Positions 40,358-48,284 of a stretch of 64,000 nt of DNA are shown piece by piece. Source of the stretch: WHTX01 sp038255145. Lineage in GTDB: Bacteria > Actinomycetota > Acidimicrobiia > Acidimicrobiales > CAIXPF01. The first letter of the stretch is position 1. Every line of letters starts with the position of its first letter. The position numbers were made by a program, and so were the translations under genes. The stretch covers positions 1 through 64,000 of the forward strand of contig JBBSLP010000028.1 in assembly GCA_038255145.1 (NCBI GenBank). The letters are read 5' to 3'. Under the pieces are notes generated by a model, which was not told the DNA's origin, ran no database searches, and saw only the letters and a program-made list of their open reading frames with translations.

Positions 40358-41245
40358 TCAGTTGGAAGAGAGGGCCTCGGCCACGGCGAGGATGCGGCGG
40401 GCCTGGGCGAAGTGGGGGGCATCGACCATGCGGCCCCGGAAGCGGAAGGCCATGCGCCCCTCGGCCCGGTGGACCTCGAGGTCGGCCAGCAGCTCCCGGC
40501 ACGCCTCGACCTCGTCAGCCGAGGGGGTGAAGGCCTCGTTGATGATGTCGATCTGGCTGGGGTGGATGCTGAACTTGCCGGTGAAGCCCATGGCCGCGCT
40601 GTCGTCGCACTCGGTGCGCAGCCCGTCCGGGTCGGTGACGTCGACGAAGGCGGTGTCGAAGGGCTGGATGCCCGCGGCGGCCGCGGTGAGCATGGTCATG
40701 GTGCGGGCGTGCTCGAAGACGGGCAGGAAGCGCCCGTTGGCGTCGCGGTTGCGGCGGGCGCCGATGGCTGCGGCCAGGTCCTCGGCTCCCCAGGTCAGGG
40801 CGTCGAGGCGGGCCACGCACGTCAGCTGCTCGATGACGAGCGTGGCGCTGGGGGTCTCGGTGGCCAGCACGATGAGCTTGACCGAGCCCGGCTCGTGGCC
40901 GTGCTGGCGTTCGAGCTCGGTGACGATGCGGTCGACGAGGACGACGTCGCCGGGGCCGAACACCTTGGGCACCAGGTAGGCGTCGGGCGGGTTGGCCATG
41001 GTGGCCTCGACGTCGGCCCGGAACCACGGCGAGTCGACGGGGTTGATGCGCACCACCCGCTCCTGGCGGCCGAAGTCGACGTCACCCAGCCAGGCGGCGA
41101 TGACGGCGCGGGCGTCGTCCTTGCGCTCAGGGGTGACGGCGTCCTCGAGGTCGAGCACGAGGGCGTCGGCCGCGGTAGCGAGGGCCTTGCCCAGCATCTT
41201 CTCGTTGGCCCCGGGGACGAAGTGGGCACAGCGACGGATGCGCAC
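40358..41245 (-). CDS. HpcH/HpaI aldolase family, CitE-like acyl-CoA lyase
   Basis: A 295-residue CitE-like protein: RRCAHFVPGANEKMLGKAL, ADALVLDLEDAVTPERKDDARAVI (metal Glu/Asp region), RINPVDSPWFRADVEA, VLATETPSATLVI, LTWGAEDLAAAIGARRNRDANGR and FTGKFSIHPSQIDIINEAF. These fit the (S)-citramalyl-CoA/HMG-CoA-like lyase branch of the family, exemplified by Rv2498c. The start GTG 41245 is 5 nt after the MaoC stop, so MaoC and this gene are one operon, like the M. tuberculosis Rv2499c-Rv2498c pair. The exact substrate is inference. Confidence 0.87.
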   Translation of the reverse strand: MRIRRCAHFVPGANEKMLGKALATAADALVLDLEDAVTPERKDDARAVIAAWLGDVDFGRQERVVRINPVDSPWFRADVEATMANPPDAYLVPKVFGPGDVVLVDRIVTELERQHGHEPGSVKLIVLATETPSATLVIEQLTCVARLDALTWGAEDLAAAIGARRNRDANGRFLPVFEHARTMTMLTAAAAGIQPFDTAFVDVTDPDGLRTECDDSAAMGFTGKFSIHPSQIDIINEAFTPSADEVEACRELLADLEVHRAEGRMAFRFRGRMVDAPHFAQARRILAVAEALSSN

Positions 41246-41250
41246 CCGGT

Positions 41251-41724
41251 TCAGCCCTGATCCGGGGTGGTGGCGGCGGGCCGCTTGAGCATGGCGCCGT
41301 TGCGCACACAGGTGCACACGATCTCGCCCCGCTGGTTGATGCCCTGGTGCTCGAAGGTGACGATGCCCCACTCGGGTCGGCTCTTGGACTCGCGTCGGGA
41401 CTTCACCACGGTGACCGAGCGGATGGTGTCCCCGATGAACACGGGGTTGGGGAACCGGGCCTCCTCGAAGCCCAGGTTGCCCACCGTGGTGCCCAGGGTG
41501 GTGTCGGCGACGGACAGCCCGATGACCGTGGCCAGGGTGAACATGGAGTTGACCAGGATCTGGCCGAACTGGCTGCCCTTGGCGAACTCGGCGTCGACGT
41601 GCAGGGGCTGCACGTTCATCGACATGACGGAGAACAGCAGGTTGTCGGTCTCGGTGACCGTCCTGCCCGGTTGGTGCTCGAAGGTCGCACCGACCTCGAG
41701 CTCCTCGAAGTACTTGCCTGCCAT
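41251..41724 (-). CDS. MaoC-family acyl-CoA dehydratase
   Basis: A 157-residue hot-dog fold protein: GKYFEELEVGATFEHQPGRTVTETDNLLFS opens the hydratase-2 pattern, NVQPLHVDAEFAKGSQFGQILVNSMFTLA contains the catalytic Asp-His pair (D-A-E-F after the H-V), and RFPNPVFIGDTIRSVTVV follows. This matches mesaconyl-CoA hydratase-like and Rv2499c-like MaoC proteins. It is first in an operon with the CitE-like lyase. TAGACA ends 7 nt before the ATG on the coding strand. Divergent from the SDR gene. Confidence 0.87.
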   Translation of the reverse strand: MAGKYFEELEVGATFEHQPGRTVTETDNLLFSVMSMNVQPLHVDAEFAKGSQFGQILVNSMFTLATVIGLSVADTTLGTTVGNLGFEEARFPNPVFIGDTIRSVTVVKSRRESKSRPEWGIVTFEHQGINQRGEIVCTCVRNGAMLKRPAATTPDQG

Positions 41725-41731
41725 GGCCGGC

Positions 41732-41737
41732 TGTCTA
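41732..41737 (-). promoter_or_regulatory. -10 hexamer TAGACA, leaderless start
   Basis: Minus-strand TAGACA ends 7 nt before the MaoC ATG at 41724. Confidence 0.5.
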
Positions 41738-41794
41738 GCACCGGCGGCGGGACCGGGCTGGGAGACGCAGGCTCGTAGCCGGCAGGGGGACGAC

Positions 41795-41800
41795 TAGGAA
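41795..41800 (+). promoter_or_regulatory. -10 hexamer TAGGAA, leaderless start
   Basis: TAGGAA(T) ends 6-7 nt before ATG 41808 of the SDR gene. Confidence 0.45.
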
Positions 41801-41807
41801 TGCAGCC

Positions 41808-42591
41808 ATGACGGATGCCACCTTCCCCCTGCCCTACGCGTCGACCGACCTCACCGGCCAGGTGGCGCTCGTGACGGGGGCCACCTCGGGCCTGGGTCGT
41901 CGCTTCGCCCTTACCCTGGCCGCGGCGGGCGCCGACGTGGTCGCCACCGGGCGCCGTTTCGAGCGCCTCGAAGAGGTCGCCGCCGAGATCGAGGCCAACG
42001 GCGGCCGCTGCGCCCCGGTCAAGGTCGACGTGACCGACGCGGCGGACCTGGTGGCCGCGGTGGACGCGGCCGAGGCCGCCTTCGGCACGGTGTCCATCCT
42101 CATCAACAACGCGGGGATCCCCGACGCCCAGCGGGCCCACAAGATGTCCGTCGAGCTCATCGACGCCGTCATCGGCACCAACCTGCGGGGGCCGTACATC
42201 CTGGCCTGCGAGGTGGCCAAGCGGTTGATCGCGGCCAAAGGCGCCCGGGCGCATCGTCAACATCAGCTCCATGGGCGCGTTCAGCTACGACGGCATGGGA
42301 GCGGCCCTGTACTCGATCACCAAGGCGGCCATCAACCGCATGACCGAAGCCCTGGCCGTGGAGTGGGCCCGCTACAACATCAACGTGAACGGCATCGCCC
42401 CCGGCGCCTTCTCGTCCGAGATGATGGACGGCATGGTGTCGCGCATCGGCGACTTCTCGCCCACCCTGCCCCGCAAGCGCCTGGGCGACCCCGCCCAGCT
42501 CGACAGCACCCTGTTGTACCTGGTGGCGCCGTCGTCCGAGTTCGTCACCGGCACCGTGGTCAAGGTCGACGACGGCCAGCAGTCGCGCTAG
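41808..42591 (+). pseudogene. Short-chain dehydrogenase/reductase with one-base frameshift
   Basis: Frame 1 from ATG 41808 has the SDR start (GQVALVTGATSGLGRRFALTL, NAD(P) motif TGATSGLG), NNAG (ILINNAGIP) and NLRGPYILACEVAKRLIAAKG. It breaks at about 42236-42243 (a three-A run in GCCAAAGG, one base too long). The second frame continues without loss: IVNISSMGAFSYDGMGAALYSITKAAINRM carries Ser and the YxxxK pair (YSITK), then VNGIAPGAFSSEMMDG and GTVVKVDDGQQSR. Apart from that base the gene is complete (260 codons), so sequencing error or a very recent mutation is likely. It lies beside the MaoC/CitE operon. Confidence 0.85.
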
Positions 42592-42603
42592 CTCGTTGGT
42601 GGG

Positions 42604-42626
42604 CCGGCGGCGGCCGTCGCCGCCGG
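42604..42626. terminator. Hairpin between SDR and tyrosyl-tRNA synthetase
   Basis: CCGGCGGCG (42604-42612) pairs perfectly with CGCCGCCGG (42618-42626) around GCCGT. It touches the stop codon of the tyrS frame, so the synthetase gene ends exactly at this stem. It can serve both converging genes. Confidence 0.6.
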
Positions 42627-43571
42627 TCAGGCGCCGTGGACGAGCTCGACGAGGGCGTCGGCCAGGCGGCGCTGGGCCAGGCGCTCGTCGGGCCGGGCCG
42701 CGGCGGCGGTCTCGAGCTCGGCGAGCTCGTCGCGGCCCACGAAGGTGAGGGCGCGGAGGTGGGTGAACACGTCGCGGTCGTCGGTGGCCAGGAAGTAGGC
42801 GTGCAGGTCGGCCGGCGGGGTGCGGGCGGGATCGAGCCACAGCGAGCCCCCGCCCGTGCTCTTGCCGAACTTCTCCCCCGAGGCGTTGGTCACCAGGGGC
42901 ACGGTCAGGGCGTGGGCCGTGCCCCCAGCCGCCCGGCGGATGAAGTCGAGCCCCGCGGTGATGTTGCCCCACTGGTCGCTGCCGCCGATCTGGAGGCGAC
43001 AGTCGTGGCGCTTGTACAGCTCGAGGAAGTCGTTGGCTTGGAGCAGCCCGTAGCTGAACTCGGTCATGGACAGCTCACCGGCGTCCAGGCGGTTCTTCAC
43101 CGCGTCGCGCTGCAGCATCTGGCTGAGGGGGAAGTGGGGCCCGACCTGGCGCAGGAAGTCGAGGATGGACAGCTTCTCGGTCCAGTCCAGGTTGTCGGCC
43201 ATGAGCGCGCCGACGGCCGTCGCCGGGTCGAAGTCGAGAAAGCGGGCCAGCTGGCGTTCGAGGGCGACGACGTTGGCCCGGATGGTGGCGGCGGTGCTGA
43301 AGGAACGCTCGGTGGAGCGACCGCTGGGGTCGCCGATGAAGCCGGTGGCCCCACCGACCAGGGCGATGGGACGGTGGCCGTGCTGCTGGAAGCGGCGCAG
43401 CAGCAACAGGGGCATGAGGTGGCCGACGTGGAGGCTGTCGGCCGTGGGGTCGAAGCCGGCGTAGAGGGTCATGGGGCCCGCGGCCAGGTCGCGCCGGAGG
43501 GCGTCGATGTCGGTCGACTGGGCGATCAGGCCCCGCCAGGCCAGGTCGTCGATGATGGCCGCGGTGGTCAC
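42627..43571 (-). CDS. tyrS: Tyrosyl-tRNA synthetase without the C-terminal S4 domain
   Basis: A 314-residue class I synthetase. GFDPTADSLHVGHLMPLLLLRRFQ has the HIGH-like HVGH, GGATGFIGDPSGRSTER the ATP loop, YGLLQANDFLELYKRHDCRLQIGGSDQWGNI the tyrosine pocket, and GEKFGKSTGGGSLWLD the KMSKS-like KFGKS. Bacterial TyrRS is usually about 400-430 residues with an S4 RNA-binding domain. This one ends soon after the anticodon-binding helix (RLADALVELVHGA). No S4 sequence is seen in any frame before the SDR gene. It may be truncated, or a reduced form paired with another copy. GTG start. Confidence 0.88.
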   Translation of the reverse strand: MTTAAIIDDLAWRGLIAQSTDIDALRRDLAAGPMTLYAGFDPTADSLHVGHLMPLLLLRRFQQHGHRPIALVGGATGFIGDPSGRSTERSFSTAATIRANVVALERQLARFLDFDPATAVGALMADNLDWTEKLSILDFLRQVGPHFPLSQMLQRDAVKNRLDAGELSMTEFSYGLLQANDFLELYKRHDCRLQIGGSDQWGNITAGLDFIRRAAGGTAHALTVPLVTNASGEKFGKSTGGGSLWLDPARTPPADLHAYFLATDDRDVFTHLRALTFVGRDELAELETAAAARPDERLAQRRLADALVELVHGA

Positions 43572-43636
43572 CCCACCATCCTGGCCCAGGCGGTGGTGGG
43601 GCTCGCCTCGTTGTGCCCTCCGCCACAGCGTTGGGG

Positions 43637-43642
43637 CAGAAT
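43637..43642 (+). promoter_or_regulatory. -10-like hexamer CAGAAT, leaderless start
   Basis: CAGAAT ends 6 nt before ATG 43649 and selects it over upstream in-frame GTG codons. Confidence 0.45.
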
Positions 43643-43648
43643 CCAGTC

Positions 43649-44365
43649 ATGTCCACCCCCGACGAAGGCGCCGACCCAGTCGCCGATCATGCCGCCGAGT
43701 ACGCCGCCTGCCGGGCCCGGTTCCGGGCGGTGCTGGCCGATGTCGACGACGCCGCCGCGTCGTCGGTCGTGGTGCCGACGTGTCCGGCGTGGACGGTGCA
43801 CGACCTCGTCGCCCACGTCACCGGCATCGCCGCCGCCATCGTGGCCCGGGACAACCCCCCTCCCGGTGACAACCAGGCCTGGGTAGACGCCCAGGTCGCC
43901 GTGCGCCGTGAGGTTCCGTTGGCCGACATCCTCGACGAGTGGGACGAGGCCGGGCCCACCTTCGACGCCCTGCTGGGGCGCAAGCCCAAGGCCTTCGGCG
44001 GCCTGCTCTACGACGCCGTGGCCCACGAGCACGACCTGCGGGGGGCGCTGGACCGGCCCGGGGCCAGGGACAGCGGCGGCATCGACATCAGCAACGCCAT
44101 CCTCGTGTCCCTGGTCCGGGGCGACCTGGCCACCCACGGCCCCGTGCCCGGCACCCTGCGCCTGGTGGCCGGCGGTCGCTCGTGGGAGCTGGGCCAGGGG
44201 GCTCCGGTGGCCGCGCTCGACACCTCGGCCTTCGAGCTCATGCGCCTGCTGGGCAGCCGTCGCAGCCGGGCCCAGGTCCTCGCCGCCGGTTGGGATGGCG
44301 ACCCAGAACCCTTCCTGGCCGCCCTGGCCCACATGCCCTTGCCCCCGGCCGACATCATCGAGTGA
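43649..44365 (+). CDS. Maleylpyruvate isomerase family mycothiol-dependent enzyme
   Basis: A 238-residue DinB-fold protein of the MDMPI family. CPAWTVHDLVAHVTGIAAAIV contains the first metal His (VAHVTG), and LLYDAVAHEHDLRGALDRPG holds the Glu and second His (AHEHD) of the usual metal site. This matches mycothiol-dependent maleylpyruvate isomerases and the related DUF664 proteins. The middle LADILDEWDEAGPTFDALLG and C-terminal barrel are standard. It implies mycothiol in this organism. The substrate is not predictable. Confidence 0.85.
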   Translation: MSTPDEGADPVADHAAEYAACRARFRAVLADVDDAAASSVVVPTCPAWTVHDLVAHVTGIAAAIVARDNPPPGDNQAWVDAQVAVRREVPLADILDEWDEAGPTFDALLGRKPKAFGGLLYDAVAHEHDLRGALDRPGARDSGGIDISNAILVSLVRGDLATHGPVPGTLRLVAGGRSWELGQGAPVAALDTSAFELMRLLGSRRSRAQVLAAGWDGDPEPFLAALAHMPLPPADIIE

Positions 44366-44398
44366 GCGCCCGGGCCGTCCGGGGTCAGGTGGCGATGG

Positions 44399-45982
44399 TC
44401 AGGGGCGGTAGCCGAACGAGGGGGGACCGGGGCGGAGGGAGCGCTGGGCCAGGCCGGCCCACTCGCACAGGACCCGGCGGGTGTCGCGGGGGTCGATGAC
44501 CTCCTCGATGGAGAAGGTCTCCGCCGTGCGGTGGGGAGAGCGCACCCGGTTGAGGCGGGCGGTGATCTGGGCCAGCAGGGCGTCGCGGCCTCCTTCGGCC
44601 TGGTCCTCCGCCTCGGCCAGCTCGGCCTTGTAGGCCACCTCGATGCCGCCCTCCAGCGGCAGGGAGCCCCAGTCGCCCGACGGCCACGTGTAGCGGAAGC
44701 TGCGGGTGCCGGGGATGCGGTTGGCCGCCCCGGCCACGCCGTAGGCCTTGCGGATGACCACGCAGGCGAAGGGCACCGAGGCCTGGCCCAACGCCGCCAG
44801 CGCGGTGGAGCCGATGCGGATGGTGGCCTCCTCCTCGGACTGCTTGCCGATGACGAAGCCGGGGCAGTCCTCGAGGTGGATCAGCGGCAGGTGGAACGTC
44901 GAGGCCAGGTCGGCCAGGCGGATCAGCTTGCGGGACGCGTCGGCCGTCCAGCCCCCGCCGTACACGTAGGGGTCCTCGGCGAAGATGGCGCACGGGTAGC
45001 CGTCGAAGCGGGCCAGACCGGTGATGATGGAGCGGCCCCAGCCCTTGCCCATCTCGAAGAACGAGCCCTGGTCGGCCACGGCCTCGAGGATGGTGCGCAT
45101 CTTGTACACCCGGCGGGGCTCGCGGGGGACGATGGAGATCAGCGACTCCTCCCGGCGGTGGGGATCGTCGCCCGTGAGCATGCGGGGCGGCAGCTCGTCC
45201 ACGTTGCCGGGCAGGTAGGTCAGGAAGGCCTTGGCCATGGCGAAGGCCTCGTCCTCGCTGTCCGCGGCGTCGTCGATGGCGCCGTTGCCGGTGTGGATGT
45301 CGGCGTGGCCCAGCTCCTCCTTGGACACGTCGCCCAGCGACGCCCACTCGACCAGGGCGGGCCCGGCGATCATCATCTGCGCCGTCTTGCGCACGATGAC
45401 CGAGTAGTGCGACGTGGCCACCCGCGCCGCGCCGATGCCGGCCACGGACCCCAGGGCCAGGGCGACGGAGGGGGCCACGTTGAGGTGCTGGACCACGGTG
45501 TTCCAGCCCGGCATCTGGTTCATCTTCACGTGGCCGTTCTGCTCGATCACCTTGACCGAGCCGCCCCCGCCCATGCCGTCGACCAGGCGGATGTGGGGCA
45601 GGCGGTGCTCGACGGCGATCTCCTCGGACGCGTCGCGCTTGTCGCCGATGGAGGCGTCGGCCGAGCCGCCCCGCACGGTGAAGTCGTCGCCGGAGACCAC
45701 GGCGGGGCGCCCATCGATGTCGGCCAGGCCGAACACGAAGTTCGACGGCGACAGGGTGACCAGGTTGCCCTCGTCGTCGTAGGTGGCCACGCCCGCCGTC
45801 TTGCCCAGCTCGTGGAACGTGCCGGGGTCGACGACCTTCTCGATGCGCTCGCGGATGGTGAGCTTGCCGAAGTGGTGCTGGCGCTCGACCTTGTCGGCCC
45901 CACCGAGCTCCTCGGCGAACGCTTCCCGTCGGCGCAGCTCCTCGATCTCCGGTTCCCAGCTCACGTCGGTCGTTCTCCCCAT
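44399..45982 (-). CDS. Acyl-CoA carboxylase carboxyltransferase subunit
   Basis: A 527-residue carboxyltransferase of the AccD/PccB/MccB group: KVERQHHFGKLTIRERIEKVVDPGTFHELG, LADIDGRPAVVSGDDFTVRGGSADASIGDKR, HIRLVDGMGGGGSVKVIE, LNVAPSVALALGSVAGIGAARVA (first acyl-CoA/oxyanion glycine-rich region), and VYGGGWTADASRKLIRLADLAS with LIHLEDCPGFVIGKQSEEEATIR (second half). The order N-half then C-half is standard. It carries carboxyl from a biotin carrier to an acyl-CoA. No biotin carboxylase gene is seen here, so it must pair elsewhere. With MaoC and CitE nearby, a branched or short acyl-CoA breakdown pathway is plausible. Confidence 0.88.
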   Translation of the reverse strand: MGRTTDVSWEPEIEELRRREAFAEELGGADKVERQHHFGKLTIRERIEKVVDPGTFHELGKTAGVATYDDEGNLVTLSPSNFVFGLADIDGRPAVVSGDDFTVRGGSADASIGDKRDASEEIAVEHRLPHIRLVDGMGGGGSVKVIEQNGHVKMNQMPGWNTVVQHLNVAPSVALALGSVAGIGAARVATSHYSVIVRKTAQMMIAGPALVEWASLGDVSKEELGHADIHTGNGAIDDAADSEDEAFAMAKAFLTYLPGNVDELPPRMLTGDDPHRREESLISIVPREPRRVYKMRTILEAVADQGSFFEMGKGWGRSIITGLARFDGYPCAIFAEDPYVYGGGWTADASRKLIRLADLASTFHLPLIHLEDCPGFVIGKQSEEEATIRIGSTALAALGQASVPFACVVIRKAYGVAGAANRIPGTRSFRYTWPSGDWGSLPLEGGIEVAYKAELAEAEDQAEGGRDALLAQITARLNRVRSPHRTAETFSIEEVIDPRDTRRVLCEWAGLAQRSLRPGPPSFGYRP

Positions 45983-46105
45983 CGTCGGTCGAGCGCAGCC
46001 GGCGGGCTGCCGTCCGGCGGGCCGTCCCCGCCGCCGCGGGGCAGGATAGGCGCCACCTGCGAGGGGCCTCCTGTCCGCCCCCCGCTCCACTATCCAGGGG
46101 GCGCT

Positions 46106-47128
46106 GTGGCCGACCGACGTGGCGATGACGAGCTCGTGGCCCGGCGCTGGACGCTGGCCCGCCGACCGCAGGGGGTGCCCACCGACGACGACTTCGCCCT
46201 CGTCGAGGTGTCGTTGGCCCCGCCCGGGCCCGGCGAGGTCCTGGTGCGTACCGAGTGGGTCAGCCTCGACCCCGGCACCCGGTCGCGCATGGACGAGGGG
46301 GGCTCGTACACCGCGGGCATGCCCCTGGGTTCGCCGGTGACGAGCCGGGCCGTGGGTCGGGTGGTCCGCTCCCGGTCCGATGCCGTGCCCGAGGGGGCCA
46401 CCGTCCACCACTTCGGCGGCTGGGGGGACGCCGTTGTCGTGCCCGCCGAGCAGGTCGAGGTGCTCGACGTGGGTGTGGCCGAGGCCGAGGCGTGGCTGGA
46501 CGAGCTGGGCGTGCCCGGCTTCACGGCGTGGCTGGCCGTGGGCGCCCTCGGCGGGGTGGCCGAGGGCGAGGTGGTCTACGTGTCCTCGGCCGCGGGGGCG
46601 GTGGGCAGCGTGGCCGGCCAGATCGCCGGCCTGCGGGGGGCGTCGCGGGTCATCGGCTCGACGTCGGCCGCCAAGGTGGGCTGGCTGGTCGGCGATCTGG
46701 GCTTCGACGCCGCCTTCGACCACCGGGCCGTGCCCGTGGTCGAGGCCCTGGCCGACCTGGCTCCTGAGGGCATCGACGTGGCCGTGGACAACGTGGGTGG
46801 CGACACGCTGCGGGCCGCCTACGACAACCTGCGGTTGTTGGGCCGGCTGATCAGCGTGGGCTCGCTGTCGGCCTACGGGGACGGGGCCGACCTGGTGCCC
46901 CTGCCCACCCGCCGTCTGGTCATCGACCGGCTGACCGTGCGGGGCTTCACCGTGTTCGAGTACGGCCACCTGCGGGCCGCCTTCACGTCCGAGATGGCCA
47001 CCTGGCTGGCCGAGGGTCGCATCACCACCACCCGCACGGTGACCGAAGGCCTCGAGGCCGTGCCCGCCGCCTTCCGCTCCCTGTTCGACGGCACTACCCG
47101 GGGCAAGACCCTGGTGCGACTGCCCTGA
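46106..47128 (+). CDS. MDR NADP-dependent oxidoreductase (leukotriene B4 dehydrogenase/CurA-like)
   Basis: A 340-residue medium-chain reductase: VARRWTLARRPQGVPTDDDFALVEV, RTEWVSLDPGTRSRMDEGG (quoted in part), VGRVVRSRSDAVPEGATVHHFGGWGDA and VYVSSAAGAVGSVAGQIAGLRG (AxxGxxG-type) followed by RVIGSTSAAKVGWLVGDLGFDAAFDHR. VDNVGGDTLRAAYDNLRLLG is the usual late motif. It reduces alpha,beta-unsaturated carbonyls with NADPH. No zinc site. GTG 46106 lies after AGGGGG. It is divergent from the carboxyltransferase gene. Confidence 0.87.
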   Translation: MADRRGDDELVARRWTLARRPQGVPTDDDFALVEVSLAPPGPGEVLVRTEWVSLDPGTRSRMDEGGSYTAGMPLGSPVTSRAVGRVVRSRSDAVPEGATVHHFGGWGDAVVVPAEQVEVLDVGVAEAEAWLDELGVPGFTAWLAVGALGGVAEGEVVYVSSAAGAVGSVAGQIAGLRGASRVIGSTSAAKVGWLVGDLGFDAAFDHRAVPVVEALADLAPEGIDVAVDNVGGDTLRAAYDNLRLLGRLISVGSLSAYGDGADLVPLPTRRLVIDRLTVRGFTVFEYGHLRAAFTSEMATWLAEGRITTTRTVTEGLEAVPAAFRSLFDGTTRGKTLVRLP

Positions 47129-47183
47129 CCTGCGGGTTCAGGCCGCCTGCGTCGTCGCTGGCATTCGGGCGCAGCACCGTTCG

Positions 47184-47205
47184 GGCGAATCGACGTCGAA
47201 TCGCC
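47184..47205 (+). repeat. Dispersed intergenic repeat, copy 10
   Basis: GGCGAATCG (47184-47192), ACGT, CGAATCGCC (47197-47205): arms pair except one A-A mismatch. It lies 55 bp after the MDR gene stop. Confidence 0.65.
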
Positions 47206-47524
47206 GCGACGCAACCCCTGGTCAGGGGCGTGCGTGGTGGGCGCAGGCGCGTGTGGTGCTCGACGGCTGGGCCGGAGACGGGTGGCGAGAGGGTTCGACC
47301 GTCAGGTCAGGCCGAGTGCCTTCGACTGGGGTGGCCGGCGCGGTGTGCCGTGGCTGCAAGCTTCACTGCTGCTGATGAAGGGACCTCCGCTCGTGGTCAT
47401 GTGGCGTCCGTGGCCGGGTTGGGGCCGGCGGTGATCACCACCACTCACCGACCCTGGTTGCGCACTGGCTGTGCCTTTTCTTGGCGGGTTCGGGGTTGGC
47501 GGCCGTTTCCTGGAGTCTGGTGAA

Positions 47525-47550
47525 CCGTGGAGGTACACGATCCTCCACGG
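47525..47550 (-). terminator. 9-bp hairpin in the 47.1-47.7 kb spacer
   Basis: CCGTGGAGG (47525-47533) pairs exactly with CCTCCACGG (47542-47550) around TACACGAT. It lies about 130 bp past the LtrA stop on the minus strand and could terminate it. Confidence 0.4.
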
Positions 47551-47678
47551 AACATCGCCGAGGGCCCGGGCTGGCTACGAGCATCACTGTGAGCCTCCGA
47601 ACCCTCGCGCCAACAGGTCACGACGGGCGTGCTGCACACCTCACCCCGACCAGCCCGCCCGCGCACCGACGACCGGGG

Positions 47679-48242
47679 TCAGTCGGGCAGGGCGGCCAGG
47701 GGTGGTGGGGGAGAGATGACGAGCAGGACCACAGGGGCGGCGACGATCAGGCCCATGACCAGGACGGGAGCGCCCAGGGCCCCGGCCAGCAGCACGGCCA
47801 CCGCGGCCACGGGCAGGGCCAGGCGGTGGGCCACGTCGCCGCTGCGGCGCACGGGGGCGTGGAGCAGCCAGATCATCAGGTAGCCCAGGGTGACCACGGC
47901 GAAGTCGTCGAGCAGCAGGGCCCGGGGCACCCCGGCGGCGAGGATGAGCACGCCGACGATCTGCACGAGCACGCCCAGCCGGTAGATCAGGTCGTCGTTG
48001 TCGTAGGCCGAGGAGAACCAGGTGAAGTTCATCCACGCCCACCAGATGGCGAAGAAGGCCGTGGGGTAGCCGATGATCGCCACCTTCAGGTGGTCCTCGG
48101 CCAGGGCGTGGTGCAGGGTCGAGGCGGCCTGGGCCACGGCGACCACGAAGCACAGGTCGAAGAACAGCTCGAGTGGCGTGGCCACCCGGTGCTCCTCGTG
48201 CACGTCCCGGGCGGCCATGGGCCGGATGCGGACGGGGGGCAT
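47679..48242 (-). CDS. LtrA-family membrane protein, shortened
   Basis: A 187-residue protein with about five hydrophobic helices. RVATPLELFFDLCFVVAVAQAASTL is the LtrA (low temperature requirement A) signature opening, followed by FAIWWAWMNFTWFSSAYDNDD and GVPRALLLDDFAVVTLGYLMI. LtrA proteins usually have 350-400 residues; here the sequence ends after a helix (LVMGLIVAAPVVLLVI) and a Pro-rich tail, so the C-terminal half is missing or deleted. ATG 48242 is used with CACTGT upstream; the frame is open to TTG 48287. Divergent from the pirin gene. Confidence 0.72.
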   Translation of the reverse strand: MPPVRIRPMAARDVHEEHRVATPLELFFDLCFVVAVAQAASTLHHALAEDHLKVAIIGYPTAFFAIWWAWMNFTWFSSAYDNDDLIYRLGVLVQIVGVLILAAGVPRALLLDDFAVVTLGYLMIWLLHAPVRRSGDVAHRLALPVAAVAVLLAGALGAPVLVMGLIVAAPVVLLVISPPPPLAALPD

Positions 48243-48284
48243 GGGCGGGGACAGTGCCGCCGGCCCGGGAATGCCGACGCCACC

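Larger units (their letters stand above)
47129..47678. other. Gene-free spacer with one repeat and one hairpin
   Basis: About 550 bp with slightly lower GC than its surroundings. It holds the dispersed repeat at 47184-47205 and a perfect hairpin at 47525-47550. ORFs in the region lack family patterns and ribosome sites, so I see no gene. It may be a remnant of lost DNA. Confidence 0.4.

Noticed and set aside
6794..47205. CRISPR array built from the short repeats
   Set aside because: The copies are 22 bp or so, far apart, in both orientations and without regular spacers or cas genes.
47230..47523. Two short frames in the 47.1-47.7 kb spacer as genes
   Set aside because: No ribosome site, no family pattern and Trp/Arg-rich shadow-like composition.
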